Shown here: in pieces, positions 1 through 8,136 of the stretch | Position numbering within the stretch: the first letter of the stretch is position 1 | How the letters are laid out: the number at the start of each line of letters is the position of its first letter | Source of the DNA: Pseudomonadota bacterium | Lineage (GTDB): Bacteria > Myxococcota > Myxococcia > Myxococcales > Myxococcaceae | DNA: 64,000 bases | Direction: 5' to 3' | NCBI GenBank assembly: GCA_023423535.1 | Contig: JAFAFL010000128.1 | Coordinates: 1 to 64,000 of the forward strand | Program-made: the position numbers and the translations under genes | The notes under the pieces: generated by a model | What the model saw: only the letters and a program-made list of their open reading frames with translations | The model's database searches: none | Told to the model about the DNA's origin: nothing

Positions 1-31
1 GGGGGGTACGGGCGGGGGGGGGGCGGCAATC

Positions 32-367
32 GTGGCGGGGGCGCGGGGCGCCCTCGCGCTCTGGCCGGCGGAGGGGGCGCAGAAGCTCGCGGCGCTGGTG
101 GGGTTGGTGCTGTCGGTGGGGTCGAGCGCGCTGTCGGTGGCGTTCAAGGGGATGGCGAGGACCCTCAACGGGGCGCTCCTCGTGGTGGTGCTGACGTTCG
201 GGTTTCGCGCGGTGCTGGCGACGCTGGGGGCCCTGTGGGCCATCCGGTGGGGTGGTGGGGTGATTCCGTTCGTCCTCGGTTTCTTCGGGACGTTCCTGCC
301 GCTGCAGTGGGTGGAGATTGGCTTCCTGCTCGCCCAGGCAAAGGGCGAGGCGCTGAAGGGGAGATGA
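32..367 (+). CDS. ATP synthase subunit I-like membrane protein (may start upstream of window)
   Basis: Small membrane protein of about 111 residues with three to four hydrophobic segments, lying directly ahead of atpB. AtpI-type proteins help assemble the c-ring of F0, and this position and size fit that role, but the sequence is too plain to prove the family. A GTG at 32 is the first usable start. The frame stays open to the window edge, so the true start may lie outside. The stop overlaps the atpB start by four bases (ATGA), which indicates translational coupling. Confidence 0.6.
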   Translation: MAGARGALALWPAEGAQKLAALVGLVLSVGSSALSVAFKGMARTLNGALLVVVLTFGFRAVLATLGALWAIRWGGGVIPFVLGFFGTFLPLQWVEIGFLLAQAKGEALKGR

Positions 368-1476
368 TGCTGATGGTGTCCAACAGGGGAATCATCCGCG
401 GCGCGGCGTTCGGCCTGCTGGCGGCGGTCGCGCTGGCGTCCGGTGCGGCGCGCGCGGCCGGCGGTGGCGACGACATCCCGGGCTACATCTTCCACCACGT
501 CTCGGACTCGAACTTCTACGAGTTCGAGCTCCCGCTCTGGACCCCCGGTCCGGACGACGCGGCGGCGCTGGCGCTGCCGGCGATCCTCATCCCGGTGAAG
601 GAGGGCGCCTCCTGCGGTCCGATGTTCACCGGCCCCCACCTGCTGACCGAGTCGCAGCTGCAGGACGCGGCGCACCAGGTCCGGCCGGGCTGGGCGGACG
701 GCTGCCTCGACCTGTCGCCGTCGAAGAACGTGCTGATGATGTTCATCGCCTCGGCGCTGCTGCTGCTGGTGTTCCTCCTCGGCACGCACACGAAGAAGGG
801 CGAGCTCGTCCCCCGCGGGCGGATGGCGAACTTCCTCGAGATGATGGTGCTCTTCGTTCGCGACGAGCTGGCGGTGAAGAACATCGGTGAGAAGGAGGGG
901 CCCCGCTACACGCCCTACCTGCTCTCGGTCTTCTTCTTCATCCTCTTCCTCAACCTGCTCGGCCTCGTGCCCTTCATGGCCACCGCGACCGGCGCGCTGG
1001 GCACCACGCTGACGCTGGCGGTCATCACCTTCATCGTCACCCAGATCGCCTCCATCCGCGCGGCGGGCCTCGGCGGGTACCTCGCGCACCTGACCGGCGG
1101 CGTTCACTGGGCGCTGTGGCCGATCATGATCCCGGTGGAGTTCCTCGGGCTCTTCACCAAGCCGTTCGCGCTGACCATCCGGCTCTTCGCGAACATGCTC
1201 GCCGGCCACGTCATCCTCTTCTTCCTCATCTCGCTCATCTTCCTCATGGGCAGCGCGGCGTGGGCGGGTCTGGCGATCCCCTTCGCCTTCGCCATCTACC
1301 TGCTGGAGATCTTCGTCTCCTTCGTGCAGGCGTTCATCTTCACCATGCTCTCGGCGCTCTTCATCGGGATGGGCGTGGCCATGGGCCACCACCACGACGA
1401 CGCGCACGGGCACGGCCACAAGGAGGGCGGTCACAGCCACGACCACGGCGCCGGGCACCAGCTCAGCGGCGGGTAG
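364..1476 (+). CDS. atpB: F0 ATP synthase subunit a
   Basis: Subunit a forms the proton half-channels of the membrane F0 motor. The core is recognised by the segment TIRLFANMLAGH, whose Arg is the essential residue facing the c-ring, and by the C-terminal helix EIFVSFVQAFIFTMLSALF. I start it at ATG 364, behind AGGGGAG and overlapping the upstream stop. The product is about 370 residues, roughly 100 longer than the E. coli subunit. The extra part is an N-terminal signal-like segment (about residues 10-35) plus a loop with two Cys before the first core helix, and a C-terminal tail with about a dozen His in 30 residues. The operon order is atpI-like, atpB, atpE, atpF. Confidence 0.97.
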   Translation: MMLMVSNRGIIRGAAFGLLAAVALASGAARAAGGGDDIPGYIFHHVSDSNFYEFELPLWTPGPDDAAALALPAILIPVKEGASCGPMFTGPHLLTESQLQDAAHQVRPGWADGCLDLSPSKNVLMMFIASALLLLVFLLGTHTKKGELVPRGRMANFLEMMVLFVRDELAVKNIGEKEGPRYTPYLLSVFFFILFLNLLGLVPFMATATGALGTTLTLAVITFIVTQIASIRAAGLGGYLAHLTGGVHWALWPIMIPVEFLGLFTKPFALTIRLFANMLAGHVILFFLISLIFLMGSAAWAGLAIPFAFAIYLLEIFVSFVQAFIFTMLSALFIGMGVAMGHHHDDAHGHGHKEGGHSHDHGAGHQLSGG

Positions 1477-1499
1477 GCAGACCTCCCGAAGGTGGGAAA

Positions 1500-1570
1500 A
1501 GGACCCGCCGGTCTCTGTGCCGGCGGAGGTAGTCAGATGGGACCAACGACCCCCCCGACAAGCGGGTCCC
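1500..1570 (+). promoter_or_regulatory. Hairpins in the atpB-atpE spacer
   Basis: The 118-nt gap between atpB and atpE holds an inverted repeat CCGCCGG/CCGGCGG around 1505-1528, and a second pair GGGACC (about 1539) / GGTCCC (about 1565) just before the atpE leader. No T-run follows either, so they are not terminators. mRNA hairpins here could protect or boost the atpE message, whose product is needed in many copies per complex. That role is inference. Confidence 0.4.
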
Positions 1571-1594
1571 GCAGTTCAGTCAGGTAAAGCAAAC

Positions 1595-1825
1595 ATGGTT
1601 CAGCTCGCTCTCGCGTTCCTCGCCGCCGGCCTCGGTGCCGGTCTCGCCATCATCGGCGCCGCCTTCGGCATCGGTAAGCTCGCCGCCGCCGCCATGGAGG
1701 GCACCGCCCGTCAGCCGGCCGCCGGTGGTGACATCCGGACGTCCATGATCATCGCCGCGGCGCTCATCGAAGGCGCGACGCTCTTCGCGCTGGTGATCTG
1801 CATCATCCTCGCCACGAAGGCCTGA
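1595..1825 (+). CDS. atpE: F0 ATP synthase subunit c
   Basis: A 76-residue hairpin of two transmembrane helices that oligomerises into the rotor ring. The Gly-rich first helix, the polar loop ARQP and the second helix with Glu59 (in ALIEGATLF) are diagnostic. Glu59 carries the ion. The residue after it is Gly, and helix 1 has no Gln, so the usual Na+-binding pattern is absent and H+ is the likely coupling ion. The ATG at 1595 gives the normal length; upstream in-frame codons would add an unconserved tail. Confidence 0.97.
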   Translation: MVQLALAFLAAGLGAGLAIIGAAFGIGKLAAAAMEGTARQPAAGGDIRTSMIIAAALIEGATLFALVICIILATKA

Positions 1826-1962
1826 CCTTCGCCGCAGGGATGATGAGGGGAGGGGGCCGGTGCAGTGGGGCCGGCCCGCTCTCGCAGCAGAAGGCACGCA
1901 GCACGTTTCACCGTTTGATGTAGAAGCACCCGCGTTCCACCCTCTTCGACACGAGCGCTCCG

Positions 1963-2508
1963 ATGACGTCGTACACCCTGCTTGCCGCCAGCTTCATGGA
2001 GATCCGGCCGGGCCTGATCTTCTGGACGCTGATCACGTTTGCCCTGGTGGCGTTCGTCCTCCGCTGGAAGGCGTGGGGACCGATCCTGTCGCTGGTGGAC
2101 GAGCGCGAGAAGCAGATCCGCAACGCGGTGGACGCCGCCAAGCGCGAGCGCGCCGAGGCGGAGAAGCTCCTCGCCGAGCAGAAGACCGCCATCGCCGAGG
2201 CCCGCCGCGAGAGCGCGGAGATGATGCGCAAGGCGCAGGCGGACATGGAGAACTTCCGCGCCGAGCTGAAGTCGCAGGCCTCGAAGGAGGCGGCGGACCT
2301 CAAGGCGCAGGCGGGACGCGAGATCGAGGAGCAGAAGAAGAAGGCGCTCTCCGAGATCAAGGGCATGGCCTCGCAGCTGGCGATCGAGGTGGCCGAGAAG
2401 CTCCTCAACGAGCGCCTCAACGACGCGAAGCACCTGCAGCTGGCGGAGCAGTACATCGACCAGCTCACCGGTCCCGGCGCGGCGGCCGCCCGCGCGCCGC
2501 GCGCCTAG
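1963..2508 (+). CDS. atpF: F0 ATP synthase subunit b
   Basis: Peripheral-stalk subunit of 181 residues. One membrane helix (about residues 18-37) is followed by FVLRWKAWGPI and a long charged coiled coil rich in Glu, Lys and Ala, then a short Ala/Pro-rich tail. Its dimer links the membrane motor to F1. It closes the F0 operon. No delta, alpha, gamma, beta or epsilon gene follows, so the F1 genes must be elsewhere, as in other myxobacteria. A terminator lies about 45 nt downstream. Confidence 0.95.
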   Translation: MTSYTLLAASFMEIRPGLIFWTLITFALVAFVLRWKAWGPILSLVDEREKQIRNAVDAAKRERAEAEKLLAEQKTAIAEARRESAEMMRKAQADMENFRAELKSQASKEAADLKAQAGREIEEQKKKALSEIKGMASQLAIEVAEKLLNERLNDAKHLQLAEQYIDQLTGPGAAAARAPRA

Positions 2509-2551
2509 CCTCGTTTTCATTCCAGATTCCGCCGGAGAGTCACCCGGCGCC

Positions 2552-2593
2552 ACGGACTGCCTCGCCCTCACGGGAGGCGGTCCGTCGTCTTTT
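2552..2593 (+). terminator. Intrinsic terminator of the F0 operon
   Basis: ACGGACTGCCTC (2552-2563) pairs with GAGGCGGTCCGT (2574-2585) with one G-U pair. A T-run at 2590-2593 follows. It lies just after the atpF stop. Confidence 0.8.
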
Positions 2594-2652
2594 CGGGGGC
2601 CTTGCCGCCTGGCGCGCGCGGTGCTCCGCTCGGCGCCCTCAGGGAGGCGCAC

Positions 2653-3036
2653 GTGACGCGAACGCTGATGGGCATGGGCCTTTTGCTGGTCTGCGCGGGG
2701 CTCACGGTGGCGGCCTGCGGGACGGGCGACGAGCGCTGCTCGGGAGTCCAGTGCGGCCCCTGTCCGCCGGCGCTGACGGTGAAGGTCACCGCGGAGGGCG
2801 GGGGACCGGTGGCGGACGCGTCGCTGGTGGGCGAGGCGGGCGAGTGCAACAGCACCGCGGAGGCGACGGTCTGCACCCCTGCGCGCAGCGAGAGCGGCCT
2901 CTACGAGTTCGACGTCTCCGCGCCCGGCTTCCGCACCGAGCGGGTGGAGCAGACCGTTCCCGAGGCGCAGTCCGAGGGCTGCTGCTCCTGCGGCTACGAG
3001 TCGAAGACCGTCGAGCTCACCCTGCAGCCCGAGTAG
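2653..3036 (+). CDS. Cys-rich lipoprotein
   Basis: A 127-residue secreted lipoprotein of unknown role. I start at GTG 2653, which has AGGGAGG six bases upstream and gives a clean signal peptide ending in VAAC. After the acylated Cys comes a Cys-rich stretch (CSGVQCGPCPP), then one small beta-sandwich-like domain with a PVADASLVGEAG turn reminiscent of carboxypeptidase-regulatory folds, and a late CCSCG cluster. Probable location is the outer membrane or periplasm. It sits alone between a terminator and a 200-nt gap. Confidence 0.7.
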   Translation: MTRTLMGMGLLLVCAGLTVAACGTGDERCSGVQCGPCPPALTVKVTAEGGGPVADASLVGEAGECNSTAEATVCTPARSESGLYEFDVSAPGFRTERVEQTVPEAQSEGCCSCGYESKTVELTLQPE

Positions 3037-3237
3037 AGCCGCGTCGTCCGCCGCGGCCTCCGAGTTCCGGTGGAGGGCCGCGCGCGGGCCTGTGGGAGCA
3101 GGTCGTTTCCGCTCCGAGTCCCACGCCGCCTCGCCGACCTCACCCGACATCGTTCCCCGGTGTGAGCACCCGCGTTGCACCGACCTCCCGCGTCCGCAGC
3201 ATGGCGCGGCGGGCGCTGAAACAAGGGTGGGCGAGGA

Positions 3238-3921
3238 ATGGCGAAGACGACGGCGAGGGGTGTGGCGAGGGCGGCGGGGGTGCTCGTGGTGACGGGCCTC
3301 ATGGTCGCGGGCGTGGGGTGCGGAGACTCGACGGCCGCGGAGGAGAGCGCCCGGGTGGAGCCGGTGCCGGTGACGGAAGGCAACCAGAGCGCGGGCGAGG
3401 ACGCGAAGGTGGCGAAGGCGATGAAGCGGCTGCCGACGGCGGACGTGACGCTGGCGGGCTACTACCCGCCGCCGCCGCCGCCCGAATGCCCGCCGCCGGA
3501 GCCCCCCGAAGAGGAGGACCGGCGCCGGATGACCGGAGGTGGCAGCGTGTTCACCACCACCGGGATGCGGGTGACGCACGGCTTCCAGCTGCGCTGTGAC
3601 GAGACCGACCCGCGGCAGAACCTCCAGGTGAACTGGGGCCCGGGCAACCGCTTCCACCTGACCGAGCTGACCTTCGCCGAGTGCCTCGACACCCCGCTCG
3701 ACGAGCGGCCGCCCACCGCCGGCTTCGACACCTTCGTGGGCGAGGGCACCGGCCGCTTCAACGGCGTGGCCGGCGCGCGGATCGTCTTCACCTTCACCGA
3801 CGCGGGTGAGCCCGGCGTGCTCGACGTGGCGGAGATGGAGGTCTTCGACGCGGGCGGGAACCTCGTGATGACCGTGAGCAACACGCTCGACCGGGGCAAC
3901 CACCAGGCGCACCGGCGCTGA
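3238..3921 (+). CDS. Proline-rich lipoprotein with TGGGSVF domain
   Basis: A 227-residue lipoprotein. The signal peptide ends near VAGVGC. Residues about 75-95 are a Pro/Glu linker (PPPPPPECPPPEPPEEE), followed by a compact domain that opens with MTGGGSVF and contains THGFQLRCD, LQVNWGPGNRFHL and GFDTFVGEGTGRFNGV. That signature recurs at the ends of many bacterial secreted proteins; I associate it with the 'post-COAP-1' domain, from memory. Function is unknown and surface display is likely. A Fic gene converges on it, ending 58 nt away. Confidence 0.65.
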   Translation: MAKTTARGVARAAGVLVVTGLMVAGVGCGDSTAAEESARVEPVPVTEGNQSAGEDAKVAKAMKRLPTADVTLAGYYPPPPPPECPPPEPPEEEDRRRMTGGGSVFTTTGMRVTHGFQLRCDETDPRQNLQVNWGPGNRFHLTELTFAECLDTPLDERPPTAGFDTFVGEGTGRFNGVAGARIVFTFTDAGEPGVLDVAEMEVFDAGGNLVMTVSNTLDRGNHQAHRR

Positions 3922-3979
3922 CGGACGGCTGAGGGGAGGGGGGAACCGGGCGCCGCGAGCCTCGCGTTCATCGCGAAGC

Positions 3980-5527
3980 CTACGGCGCCCTGGGACCTTC
4001 CGCAGATAGCTGCATGTTTCGCCGCACGACCTCCTCGAGCTTCGCCAGGAGGTCATCGTCGAGCTCCGGGAACTTGCCGCGCTTCGCCTTCGAGAGTGCG
4101 CCGTGGTTGTCGATGACCAGCCTGACGAAGAGGGACGCCTCCCTCTCCGGCATGTCCACGAGCTCGTCCATCTCCCTGCGCGTGGCGCGGTACCGGACGA
4201 GGAAGTCGAGCTCGGACTTAAGCTCGGTGCGGACGGTCTCGATGGTCCAACGGTAGAGCGCCTCCGCCATCGCCGTGGCGTCGAAGTACCGGTAGTGCAG
4301 CGCGGTCTCGCCCCGGACAATGAGGGAGCCGTCATCGTTCTGCTCGTAGTCGATGAGGGCGTTGAGCGGCCGCGAGAATTTCTCCAGCACTGCGTCGTAT
4401 TCGGCGCGCCGCGCGAGCATCACCGCCGAGATGGGCAGGATCACGCCCGACGGAGTGAACTCCTGACGCGAGAGCACGTAGTGCAGCAGCCAGCGATGGA
4501 GTCGTCCGTTTCCGTCCCGGAAAGGGTGGATGAAGACGAAGCCGAACGACGCGACGGCCGCCGCGACGACCGGGTCGATCTCGGAGGCAAGCATCCGCTC
4601 GACACACGCGACCAGCCCGTTCATGAGGGAGGAGACGTCCTCCGGCCGGGGACACACGAACTCGACGACCCCGCGTCCCACGTAGCCGCTCCCGACGTGG
4701 TTCTGCACTGTGCGGTAGGCATGATCCGCGTACGTCGGCCCAACGACGACGTTCTGCAGCCGTACGAATTCGCGTTCGCTCAACCTGTCGACCTTGGCCG
4801 CGTGGCGGAGGGCGAGAACGAAGCGTTCAGCGCGCTGCGGATTCGGCTTCTCTCGCTCAAGCGCCCAGGTTGAGCGGGTCTCCTTCGTGTAGAGGTAGCT
4901 CACCGCTCGGTGCAGTGTCTCGTCGTCGTATCCCGTGATCAGGGCACGTGCCTCCTCGTCGATGTGGAGCGCGGACATCGCGGCCAAGGCCGCGGTCCGT
5001 TCGACCATCGGCGAAAACTCCCGGTTGCCGAGCAGGTTCTCGTCGATGGCGTGCCGGGGACTGCGATTCGCGCGTGCGGTGAAGAAACGTTCAGGGTCAA
5101 TCAGCGGGACGTAGGGCACCGCCTTCAGGTCTTCGATCTCCAGCCGATCTCCGGTGAGCCACTCGTAGAGAAACCACGCCCTGCGCGCATACTGGCCTGT
5201 CGGCCTCGACCGTACGAAATCCGTGAGTGCGGCTGCGTCGGTGACTTTGAAGAAGGCCGTCAACACCTCGAGTTGAACGCCCTCATGCTTGAGCGCAAAC
5301 TCAAGATGATCGAATGCGCCAGGACCCGGATCGTAGTGGCTCGGGAAGACGACCGAGCGATAACCGTCCACCTCGTATTCCCGCCGTGCTCCTTGGGTCG
5401 CAAGGTAAACGAGGGAACGAGGCGGAATCACGTCCAGGTTGGCGAGTTCAATCAGCCGGGAATATCCGAGCGTCGTTGCCCTTGCCGGAATTGTCAGCAC
5501 CGTCCTTTTGGCGTTCGATTCGGTCAT
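3980..5527 (-). CDS. Fic family AMP-transferase-like protein
   Basis: Fic proteins usually transfer AMP to a hydroxyl side chain of a target protein. The catalytic loop HPFRDGNGRLHR is complete at residues 334-345, including the catalytic His and the phosphate-binding residues. An N-terminal helix STWALER at about 219-225 resembles the inhibitory S/T-x-x-x-E motif that keeps such enzymes quiet, with Arg in place of the usual Gly/Asn. The 515-residue length is that of the large soluble Fic class. Less biased codon use and an AT-richer upstream region than the neighbours suggest acquisition. The start is ATG 5527. The target is unknown. Confidence 0.88.
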   Translation of the reverse strand: MTESNAKRTVLTIPARATTLGYSRLIELANLDVIPPRSLVYLATQGARREYEVDGYRSVVFPSHYDPGPGAFDHLEFALKHEGVQLEVLTAFFKVTDAAALTDFVRSRPTGQYARRAWFLYEWLTGDRLEIEDLKAVPYVPLIDPERFFTARANRSPRHAIDENLLGNREFSPMVERTAALAAMSALHIDEEARALITGYDDETLHRAVSYLYTKETRSTWALEREKPNPQRAERFVLALRHAAKVDRLSEREFVRLQNVVVGPTYADHAYRTVQNHVGSGYVGRGVVEFVCPRPEDVSSLMNGLVACVERMLASEIDPVVAAAVASFGFVFIHPFRDGNGRLHRWLLHYVLSRQEFTPSGVILPISAVMLARRAEYDAVLEKFSRPLNALIDYEQNDDGSLIVRGETALHYRYFDATAMAEALYRWTIETVRTELKSELDFLVRYRATRREMDELVDMPEREASLFVRLVIDNHGALSKAKRGKFPELDDDLLAKLEEVVRRNMQLSAEGPRAP

Positions 5528-5961
5528 GAATCTCGACTTTTCTTCAGACTTACAGTCGGCCCTTCGAAAATGATCAGGACCTCAGTCCTTCTAGAACCAT
5601 CAGCGAGTTGTAGATTCCATCAAATTTTGGGCCTATGTGACCGACGTCATCAGCGACCGCAGTCTCGTCCACCACGGGTTGTGGTGCGCTTCGGACTGAC
5701 CCACAACTCGTACGCGGGTCAGCCTCCGAAGGCGCGGGCTCCTGGCCGCTCCCACTGAGGCGCAGGTCCCCGGTCCTCCCACCGCCTGCGTACATGGCAG
5801 TTCGCGGAGGTCCGCTGCCGCATGACGTGCGGTGCCCGCCGGCGTCACCTCCGCATTGATGGTCTCGACGGCTCGAGCCCGCGAGGACCGACCGAGCCGC
5901 TGACCTCCGGCTCTGCGCGAGCCTTGCCACACCCCGCGCGCTCCCGTAGATCGCGCGGGCC
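5528..5961. other. Gene-free stretch between fic and ychF
   Basis: No convincing gene. The part next to fic (about 5535-5640) is AT-richer than the surroundings and probably carries the fic promoter. Two hairpins are visible: CACCAC/GTGGTG at 5670-5686 and CTGACCC/GGGTCAG at 5696-5722. Neither is followed by a T-run. The ychF promoter should lie in the last 100 bases. Confidence 0.4.
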
Positions 5962-7071
5962 TTGGCACTCTCCATCGGAATCGTCGGTCTGCCCAACGTG
6001 GGCAAGTCCACCCTCTTCAATGCCCTCTCCGCCGCGGGCGCGCAGGCGGCGAACTACCCGTTCTGCACCATCGAGCCCAACGTGGGCGTGGTCCCGGTGC
6101 CGGACGACCGGTTGGACAAGCTCGCGGCGCTGATCAAGCCGCAGAAGGTCATCCCCACCTCGCTGGAGTTCGTGGACATCGCGGGCCTCGTGCGTGGCGC
6201 GTCGAAGGGCGAGGGCCTCGGCAACCAGTTCCTCGCGAACATCCGGCAGGTGGACGCGGTGCTGCACGTGCTGCGCTGCTTCGAGGACGAGAACGTCACC
6301 CACGTCGAGGGCGGCGTGGACCCCAGGCGCGACAAGGAGATCATCGACACCGAGCTGTGCCTGAAGGACCTCGAGACGGTGGAGAAGCGCCGCGAGCGGT
6401 CCCTCAAGAACACGAAGATGGGCGGCAAGGCGGGCGAGGACGCGAAGGCGGACGTGGCGCTCTGCGAGAAGGTGAAGGTCGGGCTCGACGCGGCGGTGCC
6501 GGTGCGCGCGCAGAAGCTCACCGACGAGGAGCGCGAGATGCTGCGCGACCTCTTCCTCCTCACCGCGAAGCCGGTGCTCTACGTGGCGAACATCGCCGAG
6601 GGCCAGCTGGGCAAGGGCGACTCGGACCCGCACGTGGCGAAGGTGAAGGCGATCGCCGACGGGGAGGGCGCGGAGTACGTGGTGCTCGCCGCCGCGATCG
6701 AGAGCGAGATCCAGCAGCTGCCGCCGGAGGAGCGCCCGGGGTTCCTCGAGAGCGTGGGGCTCGACGAGCCGGGCCTGCACAAGATCGTGCGCGCGGGCTA
6801 CCGGCTGCTCGGGCTGCAGACCTACTTCACCGTGGGTCCCCAGGAGGTCCGCGCCTGGACCATCCACAAGGGCTGGAAGGCCCCGCAGGCGGCGGGCGTC
6901 ATCCACACCGACTTCGAGCGCGGCTTCATCAAGGCCGAGGTCATCGGCTGGAAGACGCTCATCGACCTGGGCAGCGAGAGCGCGGCGAAGGACAAGGGCC
7001 TGCTCCGCGTGGAGGGCAAGGAGTACGTCGTCCAGGACGGCGACTGCATGCACTTCCGCTTCAACGTGTAG
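5962..7071 (+). CDS. ychF: Redox-regulated ribosome-associated P-loop ATPase
   Basis: An Obg-family ATPase that binds ribosomes and is involved in stress responses. It opens with the P-loop GIVGLPNVGKST, has the G3 motif DIAGLV, and the altered G4 region VANIAEG, which is why YchF prefers ATP over GTP. The coiled-coil insert and C-terminal TGS domain (ending in DGDCMHFRFNV) are present. The 369 residues match the family. The TTG at 5962 is the only plausible start because an in-frame stop lies at 5947-5949. The unknown gene at 7084 starts 12 bases after the stop. Confidence 0.97.
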   Translation: MALSIGIVGLPNVGKSTLFNALSAAGAQAANYPFCTIEPNVGVVPVPDDRLDKLAALIKPQKVIPTSLEFVDIAGLVRGASKGEGLGNQFLANIRQVDAVLHVLRCFEDENVTHVEGGVDPRRDKEIIDTELCLKDLETVEKRRERSLKNTKMGGKAGEDAKADVALCEKVKVGLDAAVPVRAQKLTDEEREMLRDLFLLTAKPVLYVANIAEGQLGKGDSDPHVAKVKAIADGEGAEYVVLAAAIESEIQQLPPEERPGFLESVGLDEPGLHKIVRAGYRLLGLQTYFTVGPQEVRAWTIHKGWKAPQAAGVIHTDFERGFIKAEVIGWKTLIDLGSESAAKDKGLLRVEGKEYVVQDGDCMHFRFNV

Positions 7072-7083
7072 CCCTCGCGGCAC

Positions 7084-7647
7084 ATGGCAACGGACGCGCT
7101 CCTCCAGAGACTGCAGCGCGAGGGCCTGCTCAAGCGGGCCTTTGTCGAGCGGATGGAGGAGGAGGCGGCAGCGTCCCGGCATTCGCGCGAGAGCGACGAG
7201 GACGCTGGTCCCACGGTGGGCCGCCGCGGTCCTCCTCCGCCACACCTGCAGATGCTTGTCTGGTGCGACAAGGGCGCGCTGGAGGGCGGGCTCACGGTGG
7301 CGCTCGACGTCCGCGCGGACGAGCTCATCGGGCCGCTGTGCGCGGCGGTGGGCGGCGGGGCGATGCGGCTGCGGGTGCTCGACGTGCGCGAGGGCCCGCC
7401 GATGGAGCTGCGCATCGGCTGGGGAGAGCTCGAGGAGCCGTGGGAGATCGAAGACCTCTACGGGCTGGTGCAGAACCTCAACGACCTCCTGCGAGACGAC
7501 AAGACCGCGCGCGCGGTGGCGATCCTCGGCGAGTGGCAGGACGCGCTGCAGCTGTGGTGCGTGCCGAAGCGGGGGCTGGCAAGGCTCCTGCGACAGGACT
7601 TCTTCGCGCCTCGGAACCGTCACCAGCTGGAGGGGCTGGCGTCGTAG
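7084..7647 (+). CDS. Hypothetical acidic soluble protein
   Basis: A 187-residue protein with no signal peptide or membrane helix; I do not recognise it. A charged N-terminal helix (residues 1-35) and a Pro-rich linker precede a mixed alpha/beta region with LRVLDVREGPPMELRIGWGE and WEIEDLYGLVQNLNDLLRDD. It starts 12 bases after ychF, so co-transcription is likely. Base composition and codon pattern match its neighbours, which supports a real gene. Confidence 0.7.
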   Translation: MATDALLQRLQREGLLKRAFVERMEEEAAASRHSRESDEDAGPTVGRRGPPPPHLQMLVWCDKGALEGGLTVALDVRADELIGPLCAAVGGGAMRLRVLDVREGPPMELRIGWGELEEPWEIEDLYGLVQNLNDLLRDDKTARAVAILGEWQDALQLWCVPKRGLARLLRQDFFAPRNRHQLEGLAS

Positions 7648-7696
7648 GCCCACCGGGGCGGCTGCGGCCCTTCGCGCGCTTCATTATGGTCGGGCG

Positions 7697-8104
7697 ATGA
7701 GGACACGAACGCTCACAGTGCTCGCCGCTTCGGTCGCGTTGCTCTTCACCGCCGCCTGTACGCGGCACGGCGGCGGCTTCGCGGAGATGTCGGTGCCGGA
7801 TGCGGTGCGCGCGCTGAACGAGAAGGCGCTCTTCGTGGACGCGAACACCGCCGACTACCGCAAGGCGAACGGGAAGGTGCCGGGCGCGCTGCTGCTCGAG
7901 AACTACCGGGCCTACGACCCCGCGGCGGTGCTGCCCGAGGACAAGGGGACACCGCTCGTCTTCTACTGCTCCAGCCGGCTTTGAACCGCGTCGCACAAGG
8001 CCGCCGGTCGGGCGGTCGAAGCGGGCTACAAGAACGTCTCGGTGCTGACGGAGGGGCTGAAGGGCTGGCGCGCGCAGGGTCATCCGGTCGAACCCGTGCC
8101 GTGA
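7697..8104 (+). CDS. Rhodanese-like lipoprotein, candidate selenoprotein with in-frame TGA
   Basis: Read through the TGA at 7982-7984, this frame gives a complete 135-residue lipoprotein. It has a signal peptide with Cys21 (lipobox TAAC) and one rhodanese domain: FVDANTADY and VPGALLL near residues 46-67, the active-site strand LVFYC ending at Cys91, then SSRL, the TGA codon at position 96, TASHKAAGRAVEAGYKNVSVL, and the closing GLKGWRAQGHPVE typical of rhodaneses. Nothing else in the frame is broken. Residue 96 lies in the catalytic loop, where related proteins would carry a Cys, so UGA most likely encodes selenocysteine. A SECIS-like hairpin follows at once. The expected role is sulfur or selenium transfer, or thiol redox, at the periplasmic face of the envelope. 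The alternative is a single nonsense mutation or a sequencing error. Confidence 0.82.
7985..8024 (+). promoter_or_regulatory. Putative bacterial SECIS element
   Basis: GGCCGCC (7999-8005) pairs with GGCGGTC (8011-8017) in seven consecutive pairs, one of them G-U. The loop is GGTCG (8006-8010). CCGC (7986-7989) can add a lower stem with GCGG (8021-8024). The loop begins 21 nt after the TGA, and it starts with GGU. Bacterial SECIS hairpins have the loop about 16-37 nt from the UGA with conserved G and U residues, as in the AGGUCU loop of E. coli fdhF. SelB would bind here. Confidence 0.7.
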
Positions 8105-8136
8105 CTCCGCTTGCGCCGGTAGCCCTTTAGCGGCAA

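Noticed and set aside
1711..4335. An 874-codon minus-strand frame across atpF, two lipoproteins and fic
   Set aside because: It runs through several well-supported genes and its product has no coherent sequence.
7697..7984. Reading the rhodanese as a 95-residue truncated protein or pseudogene
   Set aside because: The frame continues with a perfect domain half and no other stop, and a SECIS-like hairpin follows. Decay usually brings more than one lesion. It remains the main alternative.
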